From Leucobacter sp. PH1c (lineage in GTDB: Bacteria > Actinomycetota > Actinomycetes > Actinomycetales > Microbacteriaceae), in NCBI RefSeq assembly GCF_000633415.1, contig NZ_AYMV01000009.1, positions 1 through 64,000 on the forward strand: a stretch of 64,000 nt of DNA, in the 5' to 3' direction. Of this stretch, positions 63,490-64,000 are shown one piece after another; within the stretch, counting starts at the first letter, position 1, and every line of letters starts with the position of its first letter. Under the pieces are notes generated by a model. The model did not search any database, was not told where the DNA came from, and saw only the letters and a program-made list of their open reading frames with translations. A program made the translations under genes and the position numbers.

Positions 63490-64000
63490 TCACTTCGCGG
63501 CGGCATCGGCGAGCGCCGCGATGTGCGGCGCGTCGGTGCCGCAGCACCCGCCGAGCACGCGCACGCTCGGCGCCTGGGCGCGCAGCGCGAGCACGCCGGA
63601 GGCGAAGGTCTCGGGCGCATCGCCCGCCCCCTCGTCGCCGTGCTCGGCGGCGTTGAGCCGCAGCCCGATGAGCCGGCCGAGCTCCGGGGCATTCCCCGAC
63701 GCCGCGAGCCCGCGCGCGACCTCGGCGGGGTGCGCGCAGTTGATGAGGAAGCCCTCCGCTGCCGCGTCCGTCGCGGCATCCGTGGCGGCGATCCCGGCGG
63801 CGACGGTGCTGCCATCGGCCAGCAGCCCGTCGGCCCCCACGGCGAACGAGACCGCGACGGGAACGCGCGCCGCCTGGGCCGCACGCACCACCCCGATCGC
63901 CTCGGCGGCGTCGAGCATCGTCACGGCGGTCACACGGTCGGCGCCCGCCTCCGCGAGGGCCCGCACCTGGGGCGCGTGGTAGCGCTCGGCGTCCTCGGCA
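63490..64000 (-). CDS. Homocysteine S-methyltransferase family protein (5' end outside window)
   Basis: This is the C-terminal 170 or so residues of a zinc-dependent methyltransferase (MmuM/BHMT-like). The reading frame is open to the window edge (AEDAERYHAPQ precedes VRALAEAGAD), so the start is missing. Key motifs are INCAHPAEV, whose Cys is the first zinc ligand, and VLGGCCGTDAPHIAAL, whose adjacent cysteines complete the site. It would transfer a methyl group from S-methylmethionine or a similar donor to homocysteine; the exact donor is not visible. Confidence 0.88.
   Translation of the reverse strand, partial: AEDAERYHAPQVRALAEAGADRVTAVTMLDAAEAIGVVRAAQAARVPVAVSFAVGADGLLADGSTVAAGIAATDAATDAAAEGFLINCAHPAEVARGLAASGNAPELGRLIGLRLNAAEHGDEGAGDAPETFASGVLALRAQAPSVRVLGGCCGTDAPHIAALADAAAK

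Overview
This window looks like one stretch of chromosome from a high-GC actinobacterium, most probably a member of Microbacteriaceae (Leucobacter-like). The genus is inferred from gene content and style and was not tested by any search. Supporting signs are strong G/C bias at third codon positions, the dxr - site-2 protease - ispG order, a SufS-SufU pair, DUF4192 and CG0192/maltokinase-cap proteins, and a TypA gene next to peptide ABC transporters. About twenty genes begin with ATG or GTG 6-9 nt after a TANNNT-type -10 box, which suggests leaderless mRNAs and was used to choose several starts.

Layout. 0-13 kb: CPBP membrane protein, stand-alone UvrA-like ATPase, membrane-anchored hypothetical, LOG-family protein, the MEP isoprenoid genes ispG and dxr flanking the site-2 protease rip1/rseP, an FKBP lipoprotein, rsmI with an overlapping membrane protein, and a DsbA-like membrane protein. 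13-21 kb: MFS exporter, sufS-sufU, AlkD-type DNA repair protein, a LysR regulator divergent from a fumarate-reductase-like flavoprotein, and a DUF4192 protein. 21-28 kb: a tight leftward NAD operon, nrtR(Nudix)-nadA-nadB-nadC-nifS, in which all genes overlap by 4-7 bp, with a candidate NrtR operator in front of it; then cspA. 28-36 kb: an FadH-like ene-reductase, a TetR regulator and a complete peptide ABC importer operon. 36-44 kb: MMPL exporter with divergent MarR, YaeQ, an SSS symporter with a 45-aa partner, a SnoaL-like protein, and a CobW GTPase.

43.7-46.0 kb is the one clearly accessory region. Its base composition is visibly lower in GC. It carries a small HTH protein, a secreted matrixin-type zinc protease and a 71-aa membrane protein, and it abuts the 3' end of tRNA-Pro(CGG). 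No integrase was seen.

46-64 kb: CG0192-like protein, typA, a Bcr/CflA MFS exporter, two complete peptide ABC importers in tandem (50.4-56.0 and 56.2-61.6 kb), a second CPBP protein, a membrane-anchored hypothetical, and the end of a homocysteine S-methyltransferase gene cut by the window edge.

Functionally the window is mostly housekeeping (isoprenoids, NAD, Fe-S clusters, translation) plus peptide uptake: three dpp-type systems with five-gene content. There is no CRISPR array, rRNA, transposase or phage gene that I can support. The most unusual items are the low-GC protease island at the tRNA, several perfect inverted repeats, the hairpins placed between binding-protein and permease genes, and the pervasive leaderless starts.
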